Assembly: GCA_007570785.1 (NCBI GenBank)
Contig: ML660201.1
Span: 41,802,863-41,866,862 of the forward strand
From: Antilocapra americana
Taxonomy: Eukaryota > Chordata > Mammalia > Artiodactyla > Antilocapridae
DNA: 64,000 bases
Direction: 5' to 3'
Of this stretch, positions 11,549 through 22,972 are shown piece after piece (positions within the stretch are counted from its first letter, which is position 1; the number at the start of each line of letters is the position of its first letter). The notes beneath the pieces were generated by a model that saw only the letters and a list, made by a program, of their open reading frames with translations, did not search any database and was not told where the DNA came from. A program made the translations under genes and the position numbers.

Positions 11549-13728
11549 TATATTATTTGCAGGCAAAGATGGAGAAGCTCTATATAGTCAGCACAAACAA
11601 AACCTAGAGCTGACTGTGGCTCAGATCATCAGCTTCTTACTGCAAAATTCAGGCTCAAACTGAAGAAAATTGGAACAACCACTAGGCCATTCATATATGA
11701 CCTAAATCCCTTATGATTATACAGTGGAGGTGATGAATAAATTCAAGGGACTAAATGACAGAAGTTCCTAACATTGTACAGGGGGCAGTGACGAAAATCA
11801 TCTCCAAGAAAAAAAAATGCAAGAAGGCAAAGTGGTAGTCTGAGGATGTCTTACAAACAGCTGAGAAAAGAAGAGAAGAGAAAGGCAAAGGAAAAAAGGC
11901 AAGCTATATCTAACTGAATTCAGAGTTCCAGAGAATATCAAGGAAAGATAAGAAAGCCTTCGTAATTGAACAACGCAAAAAAATAGAGGAAAACAATAGA
12001 ATGGGAAAGACTAGAGATCTCTTTAAGAAAACTGGAGATACCAAGGGAACATCTTATGCAAAGATGGGCATAATAAACTACAGAAACAGCAAGGACCTAA
12101 CAGAAGCAGAAGAGATTAGGAGGAGGTGGCAAGAATACACACAAGAACGGTACCAAAAAAAAGCTCTTAATGACCCAGATAACCATGATGGTGTGGTCAC
12201 TCACCTACAGCCAGACGTTCTAGACTGTGACATCAAGTGGGCCTTAGGAAGCATCACTATGAACAAAACTAGTGGAGGTGACAGAATTCCAGCTGAGCTA
12301 TTTCAAATCCTAGAAGATGATTCTGTTAAAGTGCTGCACTCATTATGCCAGTAAATTTGGAAAACTCAGCAGTGGCCACAGGACTGGAAAAGGTCAGTTT
12401 TCATTTCAATTCCAAAGAAAGGCCATGGCAAAGAATGCTAAAACTACCACACAATTGCACTCATTTCACGTGCTATCAAGTTTATGCTCCAAATCCTTCA
12501 AGCTAGACTTCAGCAGTATCTGTACTGAGAAATTCCAGATGTACAAGCTGGATTTAAAAAAGGCAGAGGAACCAGAAATCAAATTGCCAAAATATGTTGG
12601 ATCATAGAAAAAGCAAGGGAATTCCAGAAAAGCAAGGCAATTCTAGAAAAACCATCTACTTGTGCTTCATTGACTGCTAAAGCCTTTGATGGTGTGGATC
12701 ACAACAAACTGAAATATTCTTAAAGAGATGGGAATATCAGACCACATTACCTGCCACCTAAGAAACTGGTATGCAGTACAAGAAGCAACAGAACCAGACA
12801 TGGAACTGTTCAAAAGTGGGAAAGGGGTACATCACGGCTTTATATTGTCACCCTGCTTATTTAACTTATATGCAGAGTACATCATATGAAATGTTGGGCT
12901 GGATGACTCACAAGCTGGAATCAAAATTTATGGGAGAAATATCAATAACCTCAAATATGCACATGATACCACTTTTAATGGTAGAAAGTAAAGAGGAACT
13001 AAACAGCCTCTTGATGAAGTTGAAAGAGGAGAGTGAAAAAGCTGGCTTAAAACTCAATGTTCAATAAACGAAGATTATGGCATCTGATCCTATTACTTCA
13101 TGGCAAACAGATGGCGAAAAAGCAGAAATGTCAGATTTCATTTTCTTGGGCTCCAAAAATCAATGCGGATGGTGACTGCAGCTACAATATTAAAAGACAC
13201 CAGGTCCGTGGAAGACAAGCTATGACAAATCTAGACAGTGTATTAAAAAGCAGAGATGTCACCTTGTTGACAAAGGTTCATATAGTCGAAACTATTATTT
13301 TTCCAGTAGTCATGTATGGATGTGAGAATTGGACCATAAAAATGGCTGAGTACTGAAGAATTGATGCTTTTGAACTGTGGTGTTGGAGAAGACTCTTGAG
13401 AGTACCTTGGACAGCAAGGAGACCAAACCAGTCAATCCTAAAGAAATCAACCCTGATTACTCATTGGAAGGACTGGTGCTGAAGCTTAAGCTCCAACATT
13501 TTGGCCACCTGATGGGAAGGGCCAACTCATTGAAAAGATCCTGATGCTGGGAAAGATTGAGGAAAGAGGAGAAGGGGGTGACAGAGGAGGAGATGGTTGG
13601 ATGACGTCTCAAAGAACATGTGTTTGAGCAAACTCAGGGAGATAGTGAAGGACAGGGAAGCCTGGCATGCTGCAGTTCATGGGGTTGCAAGGAGTTGGGC
13701 ATGACTCAGTGGCTGAACAACAATGATA
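11549..13728 (+). pseudogene. BovB (RTE) ORF2, 5' truncated and decayed
   Basis: BovB ORF2 encodes an APE endonuclease followed by an RT. Here the copy starts in the endonuclease/RT linker and runs through the pre-RT region (frame at 12001-12354) and RT to the C-terminus (MYGCENWT-like at 13310-13340). It ends with the GACTCAGTGGCTGAACAAC tail. The YADD motif reads YAHD at 12956-12967, and there are several frameshifts. It splits L1-A, whose RT resumes at 13729. An imperfect flanking similarity (ATGAGACTTA/ATGATATACA) is too weak to call as a TSD. Confidence 0.88.
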
Positions 13729-15725
13729 TACACACAGTTAACATCGTACTCAACAGCAAAAAGCTGAAAGTATTCCCTCTAAGATCAGGAAGAAGGCAAG
13801 GATGTCCACTGTCATCACTTTTATTCAACACAGTTTTGGGAAGCCTAGCCACAGCAATCATAGAAGAAAATGAAATAAAAGAAATACAAGTTGGAAAAGA
13901 AGTTAAATTGTCACTGTTTCCAAATGACATGATACTATACAGAAAATATCTTAAAGATGCTATCAGGAAATTATAAGAGCTTATCAATGAATTCAGTAAA
14001 GTTGCAGGATACAAAGTTAGTACTCAGATATCTGTTGCATTTCTATACACTAATGATGAGGAACCAGAAAAGGAAATGAATGAAACAATCCTGTTTACCA
14101 TTACATCAAAAAGAATAAAATGCCTAGGATTAAACATACCAAAGTGGGCAAAAACCTGTGCACCAAAAAATATAAGAAGCTGATAAATAGAAGACAACAC
14201 AAACAGATGAAAAAAATGTACTGTGTTCTTTGATTGGGAGTATCAATATTTTTCAAATGAGTGTACTACTCAAGGCATGCAACAGATTCAATGCAATTCC
14301 TATCAAATCACAAAGGTATTTTTTACAGAACTAGATCAAAAACTTTTTAAGTTTCCCTAAAAGCACAAAAGACCTCCAATAAACAAAGCAATCTTGAGAT
14401 GGAAAAACAGAGCTAGAGGAATTAGGCTCTCTGACTTCATACTGCAGTACAAAGCTAGAGTCATTAAAAGAGTATGCTAATGACACAGACACAGAAACAG
14501 AACCATAAATCAAGGAATAGGAAAGAAAGTCCAGAAATACTCCATGCACCTATAGTCAGTCCACAATGAAGGAGGCAAGAACATGCAATGGAGAAAAGAC
14601 CATCTCTTCAATACGTGGTGCTTGGAAAATCAGACAGCTATATGCAACAGAGTGAAGAGAGAACACATTGTACCACCATATACAAAAAAATGAAAGTAAG
14701 ACAAAATACGTAAAACTCATTGAGGAAAACACAGGCAGAACAGTATAACAAAAAGCACAGCAACATATCGTTGGGTCCATTTCCAAGTTAATGGAAATAA
14801 AAACAAAAACACGGGACCTAATTAAAATTTGAACTAGCAGAAGATTCAGCAATCCCACTCCTGGGCATACATGCAGAAAAAAAAAAAACTAACTGAAAAA
14901 GATACATGCACATCTATGTTCATTACAGCACTATTTACATTAGCCAAGACATGGAAGTAACCTAAATGTCCATCAACTCATGAATAAATAAAGAAGATGT
15001 GGCATATATACAATGGAATATTGTTGTTATTCAGTTGCTAAGTTATGTCTGACTCTTTGTGACCCCATGGACTGCAAACATGCCAGGCTCCCCTGTCTTC
15101 TAATGTCTCTCAGAGTTTGCTTAAATTCATGTCCACTGAGTTGGTAATGCTATCTAACCATCTCATCCTCTGCCACCCCCACTGTCCTCTTGCCTTCAGT
15201 CTTTCCCAGCAACAGGTTGGAATACTGCCCAACCATAAAAAATGAACTAATGACATCTGCAGCAACATGGATGGACCCAGAGATTATCAAGCTCAGTGAA
15301 ATAACAAAGACAAATATTATATGATATCACTTACGTGTGGAATCTAAAAAACGTGATAAAAATAAACTTATTTGTAAAACAGAAATAGACCCACAGATAG
15401 AAAAATAATAAGCTGATGGTTACCAAAGGAGAAAAGAGAATAGGGATGAATTAGGATTGTGAAATTAATATCTACATATTGCTATTTATATTTATTTAAA
15501 ACAAATAACCAACAAGGACCTACAGTGTAGCACAAGGAACTGTACTCAATATTTTTAATAAAGTATAAGGGAAAATCTAAAACATATATATATGTTTATA
15601 TATATGTGTTTATATATACATACATAAAACATACACATGTGTGTGCATATATATCTACATACAAACACCCACAGAACATTGTAAAGCAACTGTAATTTAA
15701 TAAAAAATAATAAAAATTTAAAAAT
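13729..15725 (+). pseudogene. L1-A ORF2 RT to C-terminus and 3'UTR
   Basis: RT blocks run at 13730-14140. The FADD position reads FPND at 13917-13928. The C-terminal part is at 14280-15020 and 15230-15300, and the 3'UTR ends in ATTTAATAAAAAATAAT near 15690-15720. The core of the C-terminal Cys region is missing: sequence jumps from about 14830 to a later block. An ART2A insertion cuts the end. A TA/TACA-rich stretch lies at 15585-15660. Confidence 0.75.
15023..15217 (-). mobile_element. BovB-derived 3' fragment (ART2A type)
   Basis: A BovB 3' end on the minus strand begins TTGTTGTTATTCAGTTGCTA on the plus strand. The TSD is near perfect, TGGAATATT (15014-15022) and TGGAATACT (15218-15226), within L1-A. 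Confidence 0.85.
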
Positions 15726-16285
15726 CTTTTGAACGTATGGAAAGAAAAAAAGTAAAAGAAGAAATTATGGCTGAAACCCTCCCAAACCTAAAGAAGGAAA
15801 AAGAGATCTAGGTATAGGAAACACTGAGAGTCCCAAACAAGATGAACCCAAAGAAACTTACACTAAGGCATATTGTAACAAAAATGGAAGAAGTTAAAGA
15901 TAATAAAAATATTCTAACAGTCACAATAAAGAAAAAAGAGCTACTCTGGAACCCCCATAAGGCTATCAACTGTTTTCTCTATAGAAACATTGCAGGCCAG
16001 AAGGGAGTGGCAAAATATATTCAAAGTTATGAGAGGAAAAATCTATAAGCTGAATACTCAACCCAGCAAGATCATCATTTATCAAAAGAATAGAGAGATA
16101 AAGAATTTCTCAGACAAGCAAAAACTAAAGAAATACACTACTACTAAATCTATCATAAAAGAAATATCAAAAAGTCTTCTCTAAATAGAAAAGCATACAA
16201 ACATACAGGAAAGAGAAAATTACAACTGGAAAGTAAATCACTTAAATAAGACAGTACATATATTAAAAAAATACATTGAAAAAAT
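15726..16285 (+). pseudogene. L1-C ORF1 remnant
   Basis: The RRM end and C-terminal domain of an L1 ORF1 can be followed. A hinge region reads PNKMNPKKLTLRHI-like near 15835-15870, and the PIRLSADFS-type block is decayed at 15950-15990. A RREWQNIFKVM-like motif lies near 15996-16035, then a TFSDKQKL-like motif (here NFSDKQKL) near 16105-16130. It is broken by stops and appears to belong with the ORF2 piece at 17773-18975, the nested L1-D lying between. Confidence 0.7.
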
Positions 16286-17772
16286 TCTGTGAAGTGCAGT
16301 CATTAAAACAGCACAGCATTAGCACAAAAACAGAAATAGAGATTAATGGAAGGATAGGAAGCCCAGAAATAAACCCTTGCACCTATAGTCAATTAATCTA
16401 CAACAAAGGAGGCAAGACAGACATTGGAGAAAAGAAAAGTGTGTTCAATAAATGGTGTTGGGAAAACTGGACAGTAACATGTTAAAAAAAAATGAAGTCA
16501 GACCATTCTTTAACACCAGACACAAAAATAAACTCAAAATGAAATAAAAATCTATATTTAAGGCCATAGAATGTAAAACTCTTAGAGGAAAACATAGGCA
16601 GAAAACTCTTTGACATGAACTCTAAGAATATTTTTTCAATGCATCTCCCTGAGTAATGGAAAAACAAGCAAAAATAAACAAATGGGTTCTAATTAAACAC
16701 AAAAGCTTTTGCACAGCAAAGAAAATCATAAACAAAACAACAACTACCACCTCATAATGAGAGAAAATGACGCAACAGACAAGGGATTAAGCTCCAAAAT
16801 TTACAAACAGCTCATGCAGCTCAATATCAAAAAATAAACCACTCCATCAAAAAAATGGGCAGACATAGAAATTTGTTCAAAGAAGACATGCAGATGGACA
16901 ATTAGCACCTAAAAAGATGCTCAACATTGCTAACTATTAAGAGAAATGCGAATGGAACTACAATGAGATACCACCTCGCACCAGTCAGCATGGCGCCAAC
17001 AAAAAGCCTACCAACAACAAACGCTAGAGAGGGTATGGAGAAAGGGGGACCTCCTACACTGACGGGAATGTAAACTAGTACAGCTGCTGTGGAGAACAGT
17101 ATGGAGGCTCCTTGAGAAACTGAAACTAGAGCTACCATATAAACCAGCACCCTTGCTCCTGTGTACATGTCCAGAGCAAAACACGGTTCCAAAGGCCACA
17201 CGCACCGCCACGGTCAGTGCAGCCCTGTTTGTGACAGCGAACCCACGGAAGCCGTCCAGATGTCCGCTGACGGATGAACGGGTGAAGAAGATATGCTACG
17301 TACACACAATGAAATACAATTCAGCCACTAAAGAGGTTGAAGCAGTGCCATTTGTAGCAACATGTAGGGGCCTGGAAATAATAAGTGAAGTCAGTCAGAC
17401 AGGGAAAGACATAAGTGATATATCTATATAGCTATAGATATATAGATATATATATAAACAAATGAACTCATTTACAAAACAGAAACCAACTCACAGAAAA
17501 CAGACTTCTGGTTACCATGGGGTAAGGATGGCGGAGAGGGATAGAGCGGAAGGTTGGGATTGACATGTACACACTGCTGTCTGTAAGACAGATAACCAAC
17601 AAGAAATTATCATAGGTGCACAGGGAACTCTGCTCAATACTCTGTGATAAGCTAAACAGGAGAAGAGTTTGAAAAAGAATAGGTATCTGTATGACTTAAT
17701 CACTTTGCTGTACACCTGAAATTAACACATTTGTTAACCAAATATAGTCCAAAATAAAAAATAAAAAAACAA
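16286..17772 (+). mobile_element. L1-D, 5'-truncated L1 (ORF2 3' part and 3'UTR)
   Basis: The ORF2 C-terminal third runs from about 16290 to 17400, followed by a 3'UTR ending CAAAATAAAAAATAAAAAAA near 17752-17771. It separates L1-C ORF1 from L1-C ORF2. A TATAGATA-rich run lies at 17408-17456. The stretch 16970-17345 is markedly richer in GC and CpG than the same part of the other L1 copies here; the base changes are mostly A/T to G/C. Confidence 0.75.
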
Positions 17773-18975
17773 GGAATAAGAAACCAATTATATGACAAAA
17801 AATGGACGAACTATAAGAAATGCACTAGTGTCTAGAAACGTACAGCATACTGAAGCTGAATCAAGAAGAAATAAGATATTCTGAACAGAATGATCACTAG
17901 AAGTGAAACAGAATCTGAAGTTTTAAAAAATAACTGTTAAAAAAAAAGTCCAGCACTAGATGGCTTCACTGGAGAATTCTACCAAACATTCAAAAAAGAA
18001 CATGTACCAATGCCTCTCAAAATTTTCTAACAGGCTGAAGAGGAGATAAAACTCTCAACGTCATTCTGTGAAGCCACTCATACCAAAATCAAACAGAGAC
18101 ACTATCAAAAAAGAAAATCACAGCTCATATATTTGACAAATGTAAATGCAAAAATTCAACAAAACATGAGCAAGTGAAACCCAACAACACATAAGGATCA
18201 TACACTGCAATCAAGTTGCATTCATCCCAGGGTAACAAAGATCATTCAAAATAGGCAAACCAATCATTCTGATACACCACATAATAAATGAAATAACAAA
18301 AACCACACGATCATCTCCATAGATTCAGAAAAAGCATTTGACAACATTCAACATCCATTCGTAATAAAAACTCTTACCAAAGTGGATATAGAGGGAACAC
18401 ATCTCAACATAATAAAAGCTGTTTAGGATAACCTTATAGCCTGCATAATACTCTAACAGTGATCTATTTAAAGTGTTCCCACTAAAATCTGGAACAAGAC
18501 AAGGAAGCCCACTTTCACCACTTCTATTCGACAAAATATTAGAAGTGCTAGGCTTAACAATCAGATGACAAAAATAAACCATATCCAAATTAGAATATTT
18601 GTAAATTTCTAAGATGAAATTTGTAAAGTTGTCATTATATGTAGATGACATGATACCATATTAGGAAATCCTAAGGACTCCACACAAAAACTATTGGAAT
18701 GGAAAAACAAATTTTGCAATGCAGCAGGATACAAGATTAACATACAGAAATCTACTGTATTTCTTTACATTAACAATGAATGGGAAGAGAAAGTAAAAAA
18801 CAAATCGCTTTTAAAACTTCATCAAAAAAGAACAAAATAGGAGTTAACCTAACTAAGGTGAAAGACTTATACACTGAGAACTATAAAACACTGATAAAGA
18901 GAAGATAGTTTGAAGAAATATACCATTTTTTTGGTATATAAAAACAGAAAAAAAACAACCTAATAAAAAAACTGG
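17773..18975 (+). pseudogene. L1-C ORF2 RT remnant
   Basis: The pre-RT and RT regions of an old L1 are readable: a FYQTFKKEH-like block near 17975, an AFIPG-like block near 18210, and a [12 protein letters not shown] block near 18320. The FADD position reads YVDD at 18638-18649. Endonuclease sequence is absent, so part of L1-C was lost when or after L1-D inserted. Stops are frequent. Confidence 0.7.
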
Positions 18976-19195
18976 CATGTGTATGCGTGCTAAGTCGTTT
19001 TAATTGTGTTTGACTCTTTGCGACCCCAAGGACTGCAGCCACCAGGCTCCTCTGTTCCTGGGATTCTCTAGGCAGGAATACTAGACTGGGTTGCCATGCC
19101 CTCCTCCAGGGGATCTTTCCTACCCAGGGATCGAACCTGCATCTCTCATGTTTCCTGTATAGGCAGGCAGGTTCTTTATCACTAGCACCTCTGGT
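18976..19195 (-). mobile_element. Bov-tA SINE
   Basis: On the plus strand this reads GCATGTGTATGCGTGCTAAG through the Bov-A unit to the tRNA B box complement (GGGATCGAACCTGC) and the end CACTAGCACC. That is a complete minus-strand Bov-tA inside L1-C ORF2. Confidence 0.88.
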
Positions 19196-20148
19196 ATAAG
19201 ACCCAAATAGACATTTCTTAAAGGAAGATATACGATAGCTAAGAGGCATATGAAAAGATGCTCAACATCAATGAGATTCAGATAAATTCAAGTCAAAAGT
19301 AAAACTGAGGTATCACCTCACACCAGTCAGAATGGCCATTACCAAAAAATGTACAAACAATAAATGTTGGAGAAGGTATGGAGAAAAGGGAACCCTCCTT
19401 ATACTGTTGATGGGAATGTAAATGGATATAGCCACTATGGAGAACAGTATAGAGGTTCCTTGCTGTGTTATGCTTAGTTGCTCAGTTGTGTCTGATTTTT
19501 TGCAACCCCAAGGACTGCAGCCCGTCAGGCTCCTCTGTTGACGGGGATTCTCCCGGCAAGAAGACTGGACTGGGATGAAAAACTAAAAATTGAACTATCA
19601 TATGACCCAGCAATCCCATTCCTGGACATATGCCCAGGAAAACCACAATTCAAAAAGAAACATGCACCCCAATGCTCACTGAAGCACTATTTACAATAGC
19701 CAGGACACGGAGACAGCCTCCTTGTCCATCAACAGAGGAACAGATAAAAATGATGTGGTGCATATATATGATGGAATATTATTCAGCCATAAAATGAATG
19801 AAACTCTACCATTTGCAAAAGCAGGGTGGACCTAGAGGCTGTCATACAGAGCAAAGTCAGTGAGAGAAAGAAAAACATAGTGTACAATAATGCATTTATG
19901 TGTAATCTAGAAAAACAGTACAGATGAACCTGTTTGCAAAGCGGAGATAGAGACACAAACATGATAGAATAAACTTATGGACGTCAAGGGGTGGTGGGTG
20001 GTGGTTAGCATACATTGGGAGATTGGGATTTAAGTATATACACTACTATGTATAAAATAGGTAACTAATGAGAACCTACTGTATAGCACAGGGGGAAAAA
20101 GAATCTGCTTGCAGGATATACATTTAGTTAACCTTAAAAATGCATCCC
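19196..20148 (+). pseudogene. L1-C ORF2 C-terminus and 3'UTR
   Basis: The ORF2 C-terminal region resumes after the SINE (TGCTCAACATCA block near 19258, TTGGAGAAGGTATGGAG near 19365). It is cut again by a Bov fragment at 19461-19577, continues to about 19800, then becomes 3'UTR. The 3' end is replaced by BovB at about 20150. Confidence 0.75.
19461..19577 (-). mobile_element. Bov-tA fragment (Bov-A unit)
   Basis: The plus-strand text GCTGTGTTATGCTTAGTTGC to GGCAAGAAGACTGGACTGGG is the Bov-A part of a minus-strand Bov-tA. The tRNA-derived half is missing. It sits inside the L1-C ORF2 C-terminus. Confidence 0.75.
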
Positions 20149-20149
20149 A

Positions 20150-22662
20150 ATATACGTTAGGTACAGACAAATTGAATGGCTCAAAGCTGAACAGTTCTAT
20201 GAAGACTTACAAGACCTTCTAGAACTAACACCCAAAAAAGATGTCCTTTTCATGATAGGGGACTGGAATGTAAAAGTAGGAAGTGAAGAGATACCTGGAG
20301 TAACAGCAAATTTTGCCTTGGAGTACAAAATGAAGCAGGGCAAGGGCTAACAGAGTTCTGCCAAGAGAATGCACTGGTCATAGCAAACACCCTCTTCCAA
20401 CAACACAAGAGAAGACTCAACACATGGACATCACCAGATGGTCAATGCTGAAATCAGATTGATTATATTCTTTGTAGCCAAAGATGGAGAAGCACTATAC
20501 AGTCAGCAAAAAAAAAGATTGGTAGCTGACTGCGGCTCAGATCATGCACTCCTTATTGCCAAATTCAGACTTAAATGGAAGAAAGTAGGGAAAACCACTA
20601 GACCATCCAGGCATGACCTAAATCAAACCTCTTATGACTATATCGTCAAAGTGACAAATAGATTGAAGAGATTAGACCTGATAATCTGATAAGAGTGCCT
20701 GAAGAACTATGGATGGAGGTTCATGACATTGTACAGGAGACAGTGATCAAGACAATTCCTAAGAAAAAGAAATGCAAAAAGGCAAAATGGTTGTCTGAAG
20801 AGGCCTTACAAACAGTTATGAAAAGAGAAGTGAAAGGCAAAGGAGAAAAGGAAAGATATTCCCATTTGAATGCAGAGTTCCAAAGAATAGCAAGGAGAGA
20901 TAAGAAAGCCTTCCTCAAGGATCAGTGCAAAGAAACAGAGGAAAAGAATAGACTGGGAAAGACTAGAGATCTCTTCAAAAAATTTAGAGATACCAAGGGA
21001 ACATTTCACGCAAAGATGAGCACAATAAAGGACAGAAATGATATAGACCTAACAGAAGCAGAAGATGTTAAGAAAAGGTGGCAAGAATACACAGAAGACC
21101 TATACAAAAAAGATCTTCATGACCCAGATAACCACAATGGTGTGATCACTCACCTAGAGCCAGACATCCTGGAATGCCAAATCAAGTGGGCCTTAGGAAG
21201 CATGATCACTATGAACAAAGCTAGTGGAAGTGACAGAATTCCAGTTGAGCTATTTCAAATCCTAAAAGATGATTCTGTGAAAGTGCTGCACTCAGCGTGC
21301 CAGCAAATTTGGAAAACTTTGCAGTGGCCAGAGGTCTGAAAAAGGTCAGTTTTCATTCCAATCACAAAGAAAGACAATGCTGAAGAATGTTCAAACTATC
21401 ACACAATTGGACTCATCTCACACACTAGCAAAGTAAAGCTCAAAATTCTCCAAGTCAGGCTTCAACAGTACGTGAACCGTGAACTTCCAGATGTTTAAGC
21501 TGGATATAGAAAAGGCAGAGGAACCACAGATCAAGTTGCCAACATCCGTTGGATCATCAAAAGAGCTACAGAGTTCCAGAAAAACATCTATTTCTGTTTT
21601 ATAGATTACGCCAAAGCCTTTGACTGTGTAGATCAAGACAAACTGAAGAAAATTCTTAAAGAGATAGGAATACCAGACCACCTACCTGCCTCCTGAGAGA
21701 TCTGTATGCAGGTCAAGTAGCAACAGTTAGAAATGGACATGGAACAGACTGGTTCCAAATAGAGAAAGTAGCACTTCAAGGCTGTATACTGTCACCTTGC
21801 TTATGTAACTTCTATGCAGAGTACATCATGCAAAATGCCGGGCTGGATGAAACACAAGCTGGAATCAAGACTGCTGGGAGAAACCTCAGATATGCAGATG
21901 GCACCACCCTTATGGCAGAAAGTGCAGAAGTAGTAAAGAGCCTCTTGATGAAAGTGAAAGAGAAGAGTGAAAAAGTCGGCTTAAACTCAACATTCAGAAA
22001 ACTAAGATAATGGCATTCAGTCCCATCACTTCATGGCAAATAGATGGGGAAACAGTGGAAACAGTGAGAGACTTTATATTTTGGGGGCTCCAAAATCAGT
22101 GCAGATGGTGACTGCAGCCATGAAATTAAAATACACTTGCTCCTTGGAAGAAAAGCTATGACCAACTTAGACAGCATGTTAAAAAGCAGAGATATTACTT
22201 TGCCAACAAAGGTCTGTCTAGTCAAAGCTATGGTTTTTCCAATAGTCATGTATGGATGTGAGAGCTGGCCTGTAAAGAAAGCTGAGTGCCAAAGAAATGA
22301 TGCTTTTGAACTGTGGTGTTGGAGAAGACTCTTGAGAGTCCATTGGACTTCAAGATCAAACCTGTCAATCCTAAAGGATTCAGTCCTGAATATTCACTGG
22401 AAGAACTCATGCTGAAGCTGAAACTCTAATACTTTTGGCCACCTGATGTGAAGAACTCACTCATTGGAAAAGACTTTGATTCTGGGAAAGATTGAAGGCA
22501 GGAGGAGAAGAGGACAACAGAGGACGAGATGGTTGGATGGCATCACCGACTTGATGGACCTGAGTTTCAGCAAGCTCTGGGAGTTGGTGATGGACAGGGA
22601 AGCCAGGCATGCTGCAGGCCATGGGGTCTCAAAGAGTTGGACATGACTGAGCAACTGAACTG
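20150..22662 (+). pseudogene. BovB (RTE) ORF2: endonuclease end, RT and 3' end
   Basis: The longest BovB here. It starts in the APE-like endonuclease (the QFYEDLQDLLELTPKKDVLF block and GDWN motif at 20190-20270, the DYIL-type motif near 20460) and continues into the pre-RT region. One open frame of 214 codons spans 20695-21339. The RT follows (FIDYAKAFDCVD-like near 21598-21635), with YADD changed to YADG at 21891-21902. The C-terminal region (MYGCESWPVKK-like, 22248-22280) leads to the ACTGAGCAACTGAACTGAAC tail. It is 5' truncated and has several frameshifts and stops, so it cannot be active. Confidence 0.92.
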
Positions 22663-22669
22663 AACAGAC

Positions 22670-22972
22670 AAACACTGCTTGATTCTACCTATTTGAGATA
22701 CCTAGAATAGTTGAATTCACAGAGTCAGAAAGTACATTGGTAGATGCCAGGGGGCAGAGGGTGGGGTGGGGTGGAGAGGGGAAATGGGGAGTTAGTGCTT
22801 AATGGGGACAGAGTTTCAGTTTAGGAAAGTGAAAAATTTGGAAGGTGGATGATGGTGAGGGTCGCACAACACTGTGGATGTACTTAGTGCCAATGCGTAC
22901 AGTTAAATACGGTTCCAACAGTATGTTTTACATTATGTGACTTTTACCACATAAAAAACATGCAAAAAAGAA
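22670..22972 (+). mobile_element. Old L1M 3'UTR end
   Basis: This is the 3' end of an old L1M (MB/MC-like): an ACAGAGTCAGAAAGTACATTGGTAGATG stretch, the G-rich block, GGTGAGGGTCGCACAACA, and an A-rich end near 22950-22972. The next L1 starts directly after it, and this junction is repeated, inverted, in copy B of the local duplication. Confidence 0.7.

Noticed and set aside
20695..21339. 214-codon open frame
   Set aside because: It is the pre-RT part of BovB ORF2; the element is 5' truncated and its YADD is mutated.
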